Shown: in pieces, positions 33,226 to 44,216 of the stretch
How the letters are laid out: each line of letters opens with the position of its first letter
Numbering within the stretch: position 1 is the stretch's first letter
DNA from: Chloranthus sessilifolius
Taxonomy: Eukaryota > Streptophyta > Magnoliopsida > Chloranthales > Chloranthaceae
Direction of reading: 5' to 3'
Length of the DNA: 64,000 nucleotides
NCBI GenBank assembly: GCA_021018995.1
Contig: CM037590.1
Coordinates: forward strand, 104,905,097 to 104,969,096
Notes under the pieces: model-generated
Databases searched by the model: none
Told to the model about the DNA's origin: nothing
Seen by the model: the letters and a program-made list of their open reading frames with translations, nothing else
Translations under genes and position numbers: made by a program

Positions 33226-35184
33226 TCATGGCACGTATTCAGCCACGTCTTGCTTCAAACCTCTCCACCAATAGTTCTTTTTCAAGTCTTGGTACATTTT
33301 GGTGCTATCAAGGTGGATAGCATAATTTGACTTATGGGCTTCATCAAGAATCGTTCGTCTTAGATAGGCATTGTCCGGAATGCAGAGACGGCCCTTGAAC
33401 AATAAAGAACCATCTTCTTTTACTAAGAAGTGCGACCTGATGCCCTCACTCACGTCTTGATGAATCTTTGTTAATGTCGGATCTTTCATCTGTAGATCGT
33501 GGATATGCTCAAATATTACTGGCTTCACTGATATGTTAGCCAAAAAGGATCCTGTAGCTTTCGACTCAATGTTCGCATCGTAAAGTGCCAGGTCTTCCAA
33601 TAATTTCCACCGGTGAATACCCAAAATCAAACAAGCTAACTGAGGTGAACTCTTCCGACTCAAGGCATCGGCTACTACGTTCGCCTTGCCTGGATGGTAC
33701 TGTATAGAACAATCATAATCCTTGAGGAACTCCATCCATCTGCGTTGTCTCATGTTGAGCTCTTTCTGTGTAAACAGGTATCGGAGGATCTTATGATCGG
33801 TGAAAATTTCAAACGTCTCACCATACAAGTAATGTCTCCAAATCTTCAGCACGAAAATGACTGCTGCTAGTTCCAAGTCATGAGTCAGGTAATTTTTCTC
33901 GTGTTCTTTCAACTGTCTTGATCCGTAAGCTATCACCTTCTTGTGTTGGTTAAGCACACAACCTAAACCATTGTATGACGCATTGCTATACACTGCGTAT
34001 CCTCCACTACCTGAAGGAATCGCCAGCACTGGAGCCAAAGTGAGTCTCGTTTTGAGTTCTTGAAAACTCTTCTCGCATGCCTCACTCCACTCAAATCTTG
34101 AATCTTTTCGTGTCAGCTTCGTGAGAGGTCCCAATATCTTTGAAAACCCCTCGACAAAACGTCGATAATAGCCTGCTAAGCCCAGAAAACTTCGGACATC
34201 GGTCACTGTCTTTGGTTGCTCCCATTTAACCACTGCTTCTATCTTTGCTGGATCTACAGTGACACCGTGCTTTGAGACAACATGTCCTAAAAAGCTAACC
34301 TCTTCCAACCAAAACTCACATTTGCTGAGTTTAGCGTTCAATTGGTGTTCACGTAGCGTCTGTAGAGCAATCCTCAAATGTTCTTCGTGTTCCATCTTGG
34401 ATTTGGAGTATATCAAAATATCATCAACGAACACTACGACGCAGGAGTCCAAGTGTGGTTTAAACACTCGATTCATCAGATCCATAAACGACGCCGGAGC
34501 ATTCGTCAACCCAAACGGCATCACAAGGAATTCATAGTGTCCATACAGTGTCCTGAAAGCTGTCTTCTGAATGTCCTCTGCCTTGACTCGCAACTGATGG
34601 TATCCAGATCTCAGATCGATCTTGGAAAAATACTTTGCTCCTTGCAGTTGATCGAACAAATCGTCAATTCTAGGCAAAGGGTAGCGGTTCTTCACAGTGA
34701 GTTTGTTCAATTGTCGATAGTCAATGCATAGCCGCATTAACCCATCTTTCTTCTTGACAAATAAGACCGGTGCTCCCCATGGAGACACACTCGGTCTGAC
34801 AAACCCCTTGTCCATGAGCTCTTGTAGTTGTTCTTTCAACTCCTTCAACTCGGCCGGAGCCATTCTATATGGCGCTTTTGAAATAGGCTCCGTTCCCAGT
34901 GCTAAGTCAATGGCGAATTCCACTTCTCTCTCTGGAGGTAATCCAAGCAATTCTTCTGGAAACACGTCGGCGAAGTCTCACACAACTGCTATCTCAAAAA
35001 AGATGTTCTTTTCCTCCTTGTCCTCTTTTAAGAAAGCCAAGTATCCACTGCAACCCTTTCTGATCATTTTCTCGGCCCTTACTGTTGAGATCAGTGGCAT
35101 AGATGACGACCTCACTCCTTGAAACCGAAATGATCTTCTTGTGTTGGGTCTGAAATGATGACCTTGTTCTGTAATCGATCAAGG
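33226..35184 (-). pseudogene. reverse transcriptase and RNase H of element H
   Basis: Open from 34965 to 33226 (580 codons), with the N-terminal connection from protease broken by a stop and frameshift near 34980-35180. RT motifs are complete: [53 protein letters not shown] (catalytic Asp pair present), LSKCEFW and FLGHVVS. RNase H follows ([12 protein letters not shown], where Asn replaces the expected catalytic Asp; [21 protein letters not shown]), with DALSRK at its end. It is the only RT in the window with an intact active site. Confidence 0.95.
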
Positions 35185-35498
35185 TTACGTTGTCTTTGCC
35201 AACCAGTCCATGCCAAGGATCACATCAAACCCTTGCATGTCTAGCAGTATCAACTTTGCTTCCAACTCATGCACCTCTAGGTCTCGAACTGCTACAATGA
35301 CAGATTTGCAAGCTAACTCCGTGTCCACTAACTCTCCAGTCAGAATAGACACAGATAGGACGAAGTCCAACACCTCTGGACCAATCTTCATCCTCTTGGC
35401 AAAACGTGGAGTGACGAATGAGTCGGTAGACCCTGGGTCTATCAACACTCTAGCGTCATATCCAACAAAGCATCCCTTCTGATATATAGTTAAAGTAC
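35185..35498 (-). pseudogene. protease of element H
   Basis: Aspartic protease beginning at the predicted splice acceptor (35498). Catalytic segment VLIDPGSTDSF (D-P-G-S/T in this branch), then LILLDMQGFDVILGMDWL, the usual chromovirus end. A stop at 35185 separates it from RT. Confidence 0.85.
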
Positions 35499-35666
35499 CT
35501 ATAGTATACACACATACATACAATAATTTACACATCAATTTACACCCCTAATTCACATATAAATATAGTATTGAGAAAAAGAATTTATATAAATTCCTAA
35601 TGAATGCACCTTCTCTATCTAAAATTTTAATGAAATGAAAATTTCTTTAATTTAAAAGAGTCTCAC
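35499..35666 (-). other. putative intron between gag and protease of element H
   Basis: 168 bp of very AT-rich sequence starting GTGAGA after CAAG and ending TATAG before GTAC (minus strand). Removal would join DIIQ to GTLTI through a Gly codon, at a site where chromoviruses are continuous. Upstream gag has a one-base shift relative to this frame close by. Stops occur in the gap. Confidence 0.6.
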
Positions 35667-37039
35667 CTTGGATGATGTCATACACGCCTCGCTCTCGAGC
35701 GGATCGTGATAGGCTCTCCCATGAACGACCGGCTTCCGTGCTTGAATGGGTCGTGGTGCTGCAACCGAAGCTGTCTTTCCTTTATCAGTATCGGGGCAAT
35801 CCTTGATCAAGTGGCCCACCTTGCCACATCAGAAACAACCCCTAGTCCCTGTTCTGCAATCCACCGTTCTATGAGGCTTGCCACACTTGGCACAAGTCTC
35901 TCGAGGCGCGGAAGAAACTGTACGAGAACCCTGTGTGATAGTGGCGCCAGTAGACATGGCAGGGCTCTCATAACGTAAAGGTCTCCCCGACGCAAGTAGT
36001 GGAAATCTCTGTTGGTGTTGCTGTTGCGCTGGTCTTCCAAAACCCCCTTGGAACTGTGGTCTCTGATTTTGGGCCACGAACCTCGGCTTTTTGTTCACCA
36101 GTTCATAGTTCCCCGATCTTCCTTGATCATTTCCTCCTCTTTGTTGCTCTCTCTGTCTATATCTATTTGTATTTTCCTCTTCTACAACCAATGCCTTGCT
36201 CATGACCTCCTCATAGGTCCTCAGCTGAAATAGAGCTACTCCTCCCCTCACCTTAGGCTTCAAACCTTGCTGAAACCTCTTGGACTTCATCACGTCGGTA
36301 GCGACGTAATCCGGAGTAAAACGGGCAAGTCGTAGAAACTCCACCCCATATTCTCTCACTGTCATTCTCCCTTGCACCAATTGCAGAAATTGTATCTCAA
36401 GCTGGTTTCTTACTACTTCTGGAAAATATTATTTGTTGAACTCCTCAACAAACTCCTCCCACGTCCAGGGCAACTCCGGGGTCTCCTAAGCCCTAGTCCG
36501 TATCACGGACTTCCACCAAGGCCCAGCCTCCCCATCTAGCATGTAGGCTGCCCATCTCACACTCTCATCTTCCGTGCATGTCAGCACGCTAAAGACCTTC
36601 TCCATTTCCATTAGCCAATTTTCAGCTGCCATCGTGTCTGCCTGCCCAGAAAATGAAGGAGGTCTCATCCTCCTAAACTCTGTAAAGGATGAGGGCACAG
36701 CGTGCCGGGTCCCTGCATGTGGTGTAGGTGGTCAGCCGTTTTCGCATGAGCTGCAAAGGATGCGGCTTGTTGAGCCATGGCAGCTGCCATGGTCTCCATG
36801 GTATGCATCATCCTTTGTCGCTCCTCTCTATCCTCTTGTCTTTCTCTAACTCTCTCCTGTTCTCTTTGATCTCGATCCTGACGATCTCGATCCTCATCAT
36901 CATGCTGTCTACTACTGCTACCCCCTGGGGCCTCAGTACCTCCTAAAGGCACTCTATTGGTAGGAGAGATGTAATCATCTCCACTATGCAGACTCCTCTG
37001 TTAGCCTCCCCTTGGTAAGCCTCTTCCTCTAGATGACAT
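35667..37039 (-). pseudogene. gag: gag of element H
   Basis: Chromovirus gag. Probable start at 37039 (MSSRGRGLPRGG, then a TAA). An acidic/Arg-rich coil follows (EDRDRQDRDQREQERVRERQ). A frameshift near 36700 leads to the capsid core (RMRPPSFSG; AENWLMEMEKVF; GPWWKSV) with stops near 36486 and 36430. It then continues LVQGRMTVREYGVEFLRLAR to a Gln-rich stretch. Two zinc knuckles: CAKCGKPHRTVDC (C-x2-C-x3-H-x4-C) and CF, a TGA, CGKVGHLIKDC. A shift close to 35690 precedes the intron-like gap. Confidence 0.9.
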
Positions 37040-37127
37040 TTGCGGCTGCATTTGAAACTAAGGTTTCGTTAGCAGAAGTCCTTATGTTCTGACAAAAGAA
37101 TGATTGTCAGAATTGCTAAAAGAAATA

Positions 37128-37139
37128 GCTCTGATACCA
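37128..37139 (-). other. primer binding site of element H (initiator tRNA-Met)
   Basis: Reads TGGTATCAGAGC on the minus strand, two bases from the 5' LTR, the standard complement of the plant initiator tRNA-Met 3' end. Confidence 0.95.
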
Positions 37140-37141
37140 AC

Positions 37142-39662
37142 TGTGACAGCCCGGATTTTGGCACCCCAAAACCCGTGCCATCAGCATGATCATCTTGACC
37201 GTGCCCCTTAGCTATGCACGAAACATTGGTATATCAAGTAATGAACTGAATTGAAATAATAATGAAGCTGCGGAATTAAATTATTATATAAGTATTTCTC
37301 AAAATACAGTTCTACCCTCATGCCTCTACATGAACGGAGAACCGACTCGAACCATCGATGATAGCTAATCATCACAGATGGTTCGCCCAAAAGAATAATC
37401 CCAAATTTATACATATACATTGTTTAACCAAAAACAAGGCTTGACATACCAAGCCGTACAACAATCTCACAAAACTCTCAAAGCTGCACAACGGAGTCCT
37501 CTAGAAGAAGTCCTCAGGAGGTGGCTCCAACTCGTCTCCAGGTGCAAGGTCTGACTCACCGGAGTAAACGTCTCCTGAAGCCTCGGCAGCTGCGACGTAT
37601 AGTCTAAAGGGTGAGCTACATCCTAGCTCAATAGGGAACAGAACACAGTTGAACATATAAATTACCACTCACATATATTCCATGATATGCCATGCATGAT
37701 GTGTCTATGCAGTTACTGATGAAAAATAGTTGAAAAGAATCACATTTTACTGGTAGTTTACTCATGTCTTTTACTTATTTATGAATGATGCTGAAAAGGC
37801 CTAAAGCAAAACTTAAACTTTCAACTTAAGTAATCCCCGATCAATATAGCATCGAGCCCCAATGAGATACCCATCATCGTCATCTATATAGACAGTTTTA
37901 AAAGTATTCCCTAGGAATACAAATAGTACCCAAGCCCCTTTCCCCAGGGGATTGGTGGCGGGATTTCACTTGTCTCAACTCAACACCCCTGGGGTGTGCT
38001 TACTGTGTACGGATAAGCCTCCGCACTGGCCTACGGTTTCGCGGCCGTATATGTCACGGATGTCCTACCGCGTCAGTCGTGGATATCCCATCTCGTCAGC
38101 GGGGTACCCTATCAAACCTCAAATAACAAAAGTATCAGGTGCTTTACATATAGTTATTCACCGTGTAAGTGTGCTATCTTATATCAGTTAGGCCCTATCA
38201 AATATGATTCAATCTTGGATACATCCCTGGGATGTATCCATTCACTTGCATCACACCTGATGCTCTTATCTCTTTACTTCCTCATCCCCTGGGGATGGCT
38301 CATTATAATTACTCTTATTGATGTCACACACACACACTTTTCACAAATCTTAAGCAATAAAACATTTTGAATTGAATTCTATATCACTACATACATGCTC
38401 TTACAAAATAAAGTACATGTTCAAGGTATTCCCTACCTCAAGTCTCTGTTTGATCATGCATCAAGGTCCCACGTGCCTCCTTGTGCCCAAGCTCACACGT
38501 ACTACCTATGGTACCACATAACATGTGAAATACATCACTAAAGATGTAATAAAGAAGGTCCAAGACCCTCCAAGAATCTTAAAGTCGAACTCAAAAGTCA
38601 ACAAAAACTGGCACAGTCGATTAATCGAACTCCAAAATCAATTAATCAAATTTGATTCGATTAATCGATTTCCAAAATCGATTAATTGAAATTCAATATC
38701 AATTAATTGATTCTCAAATCGATTAATCGAGATTCCCATTTGATTAATCGAATCCCCATTCGATTAATCGAAATTCTCCATTCTATCCAGTCGATTCTCA
38801 ATTCGAGTAATCGAGTTTCCTAAATTGATTAATCGAAATTCTAAATCGATTAATCGAACTCTCATTTCGAATAGTCGATTTCTCCAAGCTCTTTTCTTTT
38901 CTCCACTAGAGTTCACTGTAGGTTCCCAGTCGATTAATCGATACCCAATTCAATTAATCGAAATTCAAAGTCGATTAATCGAAACTCAATTCGATTAATT
39001 GAGATCGGGATCCTCTGACTTTTCAACTTCTTGGCCAAAATCGATTAATCGATACTCATTTTCGATTAATCGAAATGGCCAGATTGAGCCCCCTTTTGGC
39101 TGTTCTTCCCAATCTTTTCCCTTACTTTTCCTCCATTTTTCTAAGCCTTTATCCTATACTTTAAACCATTTCTAACTACAATCTAACCTTTCAATCTATG
39201 CATTTAATCTACAAGAATTTTACCTTCAATCAATCTCAAATTGATTTAAATCAAGTGGTTGGAAAGGCTAGGGTTCCAGCTTTGGCTTGAACGGATCATT
39301 CGCGTTGAATCGGTCTCTTTAATGCTTGAATCCCCCTTCCAATCACCCACAATAACTCCTTGCTCAACCCTTCTTTACTCCTCTCTCTCTTCTTTACTTC
39401 TCTCTCAACAACCCATAACATGAATTTTAGGGTTATTAAACCCTTTTTATCTCTCTTCTAGTTGGTGTGTTGAGCACATGCACCGCGATAGGTGTATGTG
39501 ACTTCACATTTACATCACACACCACATAGTCAGTCAAACTATTACATCTCATCCGTTCATCACACTCTATGCTAACTATTGAACTCCTAATTGGTCAAAC
39601 CTGTGACCAATCGGGCACGGATCCTGAGGTCACTGTTTAACATGATTTTTTGGGATATTACA
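37142..39662 (-). repeat. 5' LTR of element H (right copy)
   Basis: 2,521 bp. TCGATTAATCGA array at 38616-39073. TATA candidates on the minus strand near 38178-38186 and 37882-37890, neither adjacent to the array. Followed by the CGCTC duplication at 39663-39667. Confidence 0.95.
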
Positions 39663-40182
39663 CGCTCTTGCAAAGTAAGAACGCGTCGAAGAAGTAGACA
39701 CCCTTATTCGTGGTGTCTTCTCGTTTCTCTTGGGAAATCACAAATGTGAATTGGTGATACTGACATGGCATGCTTGGCTTTCTTATCTATCAGCGCAAGC
39801 TAAAATAGAGCATTTGAACGACAAATGGTAGCTATCGAAGGGCACATTCCGGTCTGTGGGTGCATGGTGCATCCCGTCGCATGGCTTGAGCTAACAGAGG
39901 GATTTTACGCAATCAAGGTACCGGGGCATCAATCGAATATCCAAAATAAGGTCCAGGGATCGATAATAATAAAATGAAGTATCATATAATATCGAAGGCT
40001 TTTGCAAGACATGTCAGACCGGGCGCATCATTGCTCACACCAATGCGCGTCAGGCGTTCTTTTTCCAATAGGCATTTATAAATTCTTAGATTAAATATAC
40101 TCAATGTTCAATTTCCCAGGGGAATGGTCAATTTGTACTGGTAATTGAGGTATGGGTCTTGTGAGGTGTGCTCAATTTGAAT
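39663..40182. other. element G DNA after element H, no gene seen
   Basis: Begins with the target duplication CGCTC and continues G's region inside its 3' LTR. No ORF or clear repeat recognised up to 40182. Confidence 0.5.
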
Positions 40183-40415
40183 TTTACGCAGTGGCGTGTG
40201 CGCTTGATTCATCAAGAGTCGGCCTCTAAGTTGGGGATTCTAATGTGTCTGAACAAACGATTCTGCGCAGTGGAGTGTGCGCTTGATCCCATTCTGCGCA
40301 GTGGAATATGAGCTTGATTGCAAGTTCAGGTGGTCTCAGGAGTTATAGGTCAAGTTTAAGTGTAATTTATTATGCGCGGGTGATGGGGCGCTTAATCAGT
40401 TTTTTTTATATATTT
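40183..40415 (+). promoter_or_regulatory. G: three-copy TGCGCAG repeat and CpG motif cluster with TATA
   Basis: Three copies of a 26-bp unit (TTCTGCGCAGTGGAGTGTG then CGCTTGAT) at about 40183-40208, 40261-40287 and 40292-40318, then TATGCGCGGG and GGGGCGCTTAATCAG, and a TATATATTTAAA box at 40407-40418. Same logic as the promoter of the PMD gene, but no clear gene follows: the next 150 bp is T-rich. Confidence 0.5.
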
Positions 40416-40950
40416 AAAAGAAAGGTGAGTTGGGTTTATTTATTTTGTTTCTTTGTTCTCTTCTTTTTTTTCTCTTTTTTTTGCTTTTGTTATTTTTTTT
40501 TATTTTTTTTAAGTAAAGGTTTTTTTTTTTTTTTTTGTGAAGCAAAGTTTTGGCTTTGTGAAATAAAGGGGGGTTTTGAGATTTCAAAATTTAGAGATTT
40601 TAACTTAAGATCAATTCGATGGTAAGATGACGAAAAAGGTGGCTTCCGAGACGTCGCTGAGCAGATCCACCGGTACGGGATTTGTGGACCCGACCGTTAT
40701 TGTGGTTGTCAAGATGACACCTGGCATGTCAGATACTCTGTCTAACCTTCTTGACGAGTACTGATGATTGTCTCTTATGGGAGGACTATAGTGATTCGCG
40801 AGTCGAGAGAGACAGGTTTTGAAAACATTTGACTTAATCATTGCTAACTATATTTTTACGCAATATCGAGTAATTGAAAAGTGGGTAGTACTTACCTCGG
40901 GGTGATGCTTACCTAGATTGTGCATAATTTGTATGGTCTGGTGGCACCAT
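40416..40950. other. T-rich tract and unassigned DNA of element G
   Basis: T-rich low complexity from 40438 to 40535 gives a spurious Phe-rich ORF. The remainder has no recognisable feature. Confidence 0.5.
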
Positions 40951-40954
40951 AGTG

Positions 40955-41575
40955 TCACGATGGGACTTTGGAGGTTTCTTCTCTTAGGTCTGCTGTGGCA
41001 GTAGTTGGCGGTTGTGATGTGATGTCTTGGGAGAAATAATGTTGTGATGGGACCTGAGGGTTCTCCCTTTCTTTGGTTGCGTGCTGGGTGAGTCCTGGTG
41101 GGACATGGGGATACATTCAAGAGAGAGAGAGTCCTTTGCTTTGGTGATGGGATACAATCCATCTTTCCCTCTTTTCGTTATACGGCGCGGCATGTGCTGT
41201 CTGAGCTTTTTTTCTTTTCAGGTAGTGATGTTCGCAATGGGATGTCGACTGAGCGTAGCTAGTGATGGCATGCTAGTGGGATATTTGCGCGATGATACAT
41301 TGGTGTCTTTCTTTGGTAGATCTTGGGTTATAAAAGAAATCACGTTGTGGTTGCGTCTAGCTTCGTCTTGGGTGGTTTACTTTTGGCTTTTCTCGATGGG
41401 TTATGAGGGTATAGTTAATTTATTGTGATGGGACTAAGTATTGAAGTGATATTATATGTGTACACATTATCGCGATGGGGACGGGTGAGTAAGTCTTTTT
41501 TTTCTTTCGACGGGAGCAGCCTGTGAAGCTACGCGATGGGAAAAAGGAATTCTGGCTGCTATGGGATAAAAGAAT
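40955..41575. repeat. dispersed TCGCGATGGGAC-like repeats in element G
   Basis: About nine words of the form YGYGATGGGAY (CACGATGGGAC, TGTGATGGGAC, TCGCAATGGGA, ATCGCGATGGGG, ACGCGATGGGA and others). The consensus equals the last 12 of the 19 bases of G's primer binding site apart from its 3' base, but in the opposite orientation. Not coding. Confidence 0.5.
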
Positions 41576-41689
41576 CTTGAGGGCATAGATTTTATCCAAA
41601 GTCGAGTATTGCGTGCCTGATTTAGGCCACTCAATATGATTATGCACCTATTTCAGGCATGCGATCCCAGGCTTGAGGGGTCGTTTAAG

Positions 41690-42480
41690 CACGTGGGAGT
41701 GTGTGTGCGATTATATTACGCGTTATAATAGAAGCGCGTTATCGAGGCGTCACTAGGTCAGTGTATGAGTGATCGTTCAGGTCACGTGATGGCAATGTGT
41801 CATTTGATTGGTTTGCGTGGTTCATGGAGTGCACGTGATCGGAGCGTCGCACAGTTGGCGCGGGCGATGGTTTCAATACACGCTCGGATCGGAGCACATG
41901 TTTTGAATTATGCGTGATCGTGCTAAGCACATTTTCGAGTTATTAAGCTCAGCACATTTTTGAGAGAGCTTTCATTTTTTTTCATTCTCTGGTTTAGTCT
42001 CGAGTTTTGACCTTTTCCTGTATATCTGGTGTTCTAAAATTCGTGTTTTAATGATATCGAGCGATCTAACCGTCCGATTGGGATGTCGTCTCTTCTTATA
42101 TTCATTATTTTGTGTGATCTTCGTCCTGAGGTGATGCTCGTGGACGGCATTATTCTGAGAATGGGCGGTATTGAGAATGAAAGCGCTTGTCTTCACATCG
42201 ATCCTTTTTAGGGGGTAGTGAAGGCAGCATTAAGGAGGCGACAGTGGAGGAGGTGAAGATAACGGAAGAGGAGTAAAAAGTGGAGGGATGTGTTTCCCAA
42301 CTAATGCTCCCTAAAGTCTCTGATTGGACACTCAGAGCGGAATCTGCTCCTCGCTTCGTCTCAGTTTTGAACCCAGTTTTCATTTTGGGTTGTAGGTTAA
42401 AGTTTTGGGTTTTCGTTTTGGGTTGTAAATTCAGGAGGTACGCCTCCGGTGATACTTGTAAAATTTTAAATTATAAATGA
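41690..42480 (+). promoter_or_regulatory. G: second CpG motif cluster and diverged copy of the PMD-gene leader
   Basis: The cluster 41690-41935 holds ATTACGCG, GAAGCGCG, CACGTGAT, GCGTGATC and similar words. The next 200 bp (about 41965-42100) resembles the PMD leader at 44620-44740 (CTCTRGTTT, TGTTCTAAAATT/GTGCTCTAATTTT, GTGATATC, CCGT, GTCGTYTCTTC). At 42433-42446 is the hairpin GGAGG-TACG-CCTCC, also found later. It looks like a decayed copy of the antisense gene's ends without its exons. Confidence 0.45.
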
Positions 42481-44216
42481 GGGGGCATTTTTTTGTTTTG
42501 TTCTTGTTTGCTTGTTTATTCGTTTAATCTTATTAGCGGATTAGCTGGATTTATCTGATTTGTTTGACTTATTTTTTATTTTACTTAGAGTTTTGAGGAT
42601 TCATCCTGAATTTATTCAGGGCTTATCCCGAGGTTAATTTACTCTATTGAGCTTGGTTTAGAAGGTTTAGTTAGTTCTGTTTGGTTTGTTGGGGGCATTT
42701 TTTTAGTCCTAAATCAGTCAGGGTCTGGTTTAGAAGGTTTACTTAGTTCTGTTTGGTTTAAGGTTTGATTTTAACTTGAGCTTTGCTCTTTTATTTGATT
42801 CAACATGAGACTTAAAAGGTGTGAGTTTTCAAAGGTTTTAGGTGGGTGTTGGGTGTTTAAATCCTATTGGTTAATCCATTTCGCTTTGGATCTATGTTTC
42901 TTAGGGGGTTAAGTGTTGTGTGATTATTGGTCCATCTAGGTTTGTCATGGATTGTGGTCTTTCAAAGGGGTATGTGTTTGGTTTAGATTAAGAGTAGATT
43001 GGAATGATTTAAAGGTGTGACACCTGTCATTCTATGATTTAGGAGGGTATAGTTTATAAATGTGTGAGTTAAAAGTTTTAGGTTCTTATTATTTTGAATT
43101 TTATTCCAAGTTTAGGATTAAAAGTTTTGGGGCATTTTTTTGTGATTTAGGGCATTTTTTTTATTAATATATTTTCTTCCTTTCTCTTTTATATCCCGAG
43201 TGTTGGACCCGAAGAATTGTGTTTATGGCGTGGATTATTGAGAATTGACGGAATTGGGAATGTAAGGTAGCGGTCGAATTACTGCCATGCTAAGGGAAGA
43301 GATGGAGGAGAAAAGGTGGTAGAAAGGAAACCCAAGGATAAGGCAGGGTTAGAATTATCGTGACCGATGCCTATTTTTCCTCGGTAGGCTCTACAGATCC
43401 CATATTAGTTGCTCTTCCTTTTTAGGATTTCCAACGTGAGCTTCTAAGGGCGGATCCCGTAGGTCCTGGATGGCTTTTCTTGAGCCACTCTTTCTTTTCT
43501 GCCGGCTCGGGGCAAAAGGGAAGAAGTCATTACGGTTAGAATTCGTTCAAGGCACCCCTTTTCTTCAGGTTTCTCCGAGATTTCTAGTTTCCCGAATAAA
43601 TCCGGATTCAAGGATTGCCTGAACATGAGGATTTTAAGTTTCTTGTTTTAGGCTATATATTCAGAGGGTATGCCCTCGGTGTATTTTGTAATTATTTTAT
43701 TTGTTATGGAGATTACGAATTTAATTTCCTTTGTAAATTCAGGCTTAGTTTGTTTTGTATCTTATTTTATTTATTTTGAGTGCAAGGTTTACTCGTTTAA
43801 TTTATTTATTTTGGATCAGGGCATGTTAAGAGCATTCTTGTTTTGACTTAGTTTTGGCTTAGTTGAACAATGAGGGTGTTTTTCTTGTTTAGTTTTGCCT
43901 TAGTTGGGTCAAGTTTTTTTTTGCTTGTTTTGTTTAGTTTTTCTTCGAATGAATGGATGATGGGGGGCATTTTTTAGTTTAGTTTTTTTTTTTTTTTGGT
44001 ATTAGTCAAAATGTATAAGTGATGTTGGGGCATTTTTCCTTTTTTAGTTTAGAACATTTTCTTTTAGTTACTGGGGTAGATATTTCTTTAGGTCTGGAAT
44101 GCTTTGGGATTGGGCTTAACAAGGGCGTGGATTAGGCTGATAATTAGTGTTGGAGATTACTTATTTTTGCCTATGAATGTGTTGTTTTGGGCATTTTTTA
44201 TTTTGTGTTTCTGGAG
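42481..44216. other. G: GGGGCATTTTTT-rich non-coding region
   Basis: At least seven copies of GGGGCATTTTTT (near 42483, 42691, 43131, 43148, 43965, 44027, 44190), one hairpin GAGGG-TATG-CCCTC near 43666-43679, and no credible gene. GGGGCAT also forms the end of G's polypurine tract, there on the other strand. Confidence 0.5.

Larger units (their letters stand above)
26604..39662 (-). mobile_element. Element H: chromovirus (Tekay/Del-like) LTR retrotransposon with accessory ORF
   Basis: 13,059 bp, perfect CGCTC target duplication, LTRs of 2,498 bp (left, 3') and 2,521 bp (right, 5'). Sense is minus: initiator-Met primer site 37128-37139, gag, intron-like gap, protease, RT, RNase H, integrase with chromodomain, motif array, accessory ORF, purine tract 29102-29114. 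Gene order, primer and the chromodomain point to the chromovirus branch, probably Tekay/Del. RT to chromodomain is a single frame broken by only three stops. It is the best preserved element here and is inserted in G. The accessory ORF is unusual for the branch. Confidence 0.95.

Noticed and set aside
40308..40625. Hydrophobic Phe-rich ORF resembling a membrane protein
   Set aside because: It is a translation of a T-rich low-complexity tract.
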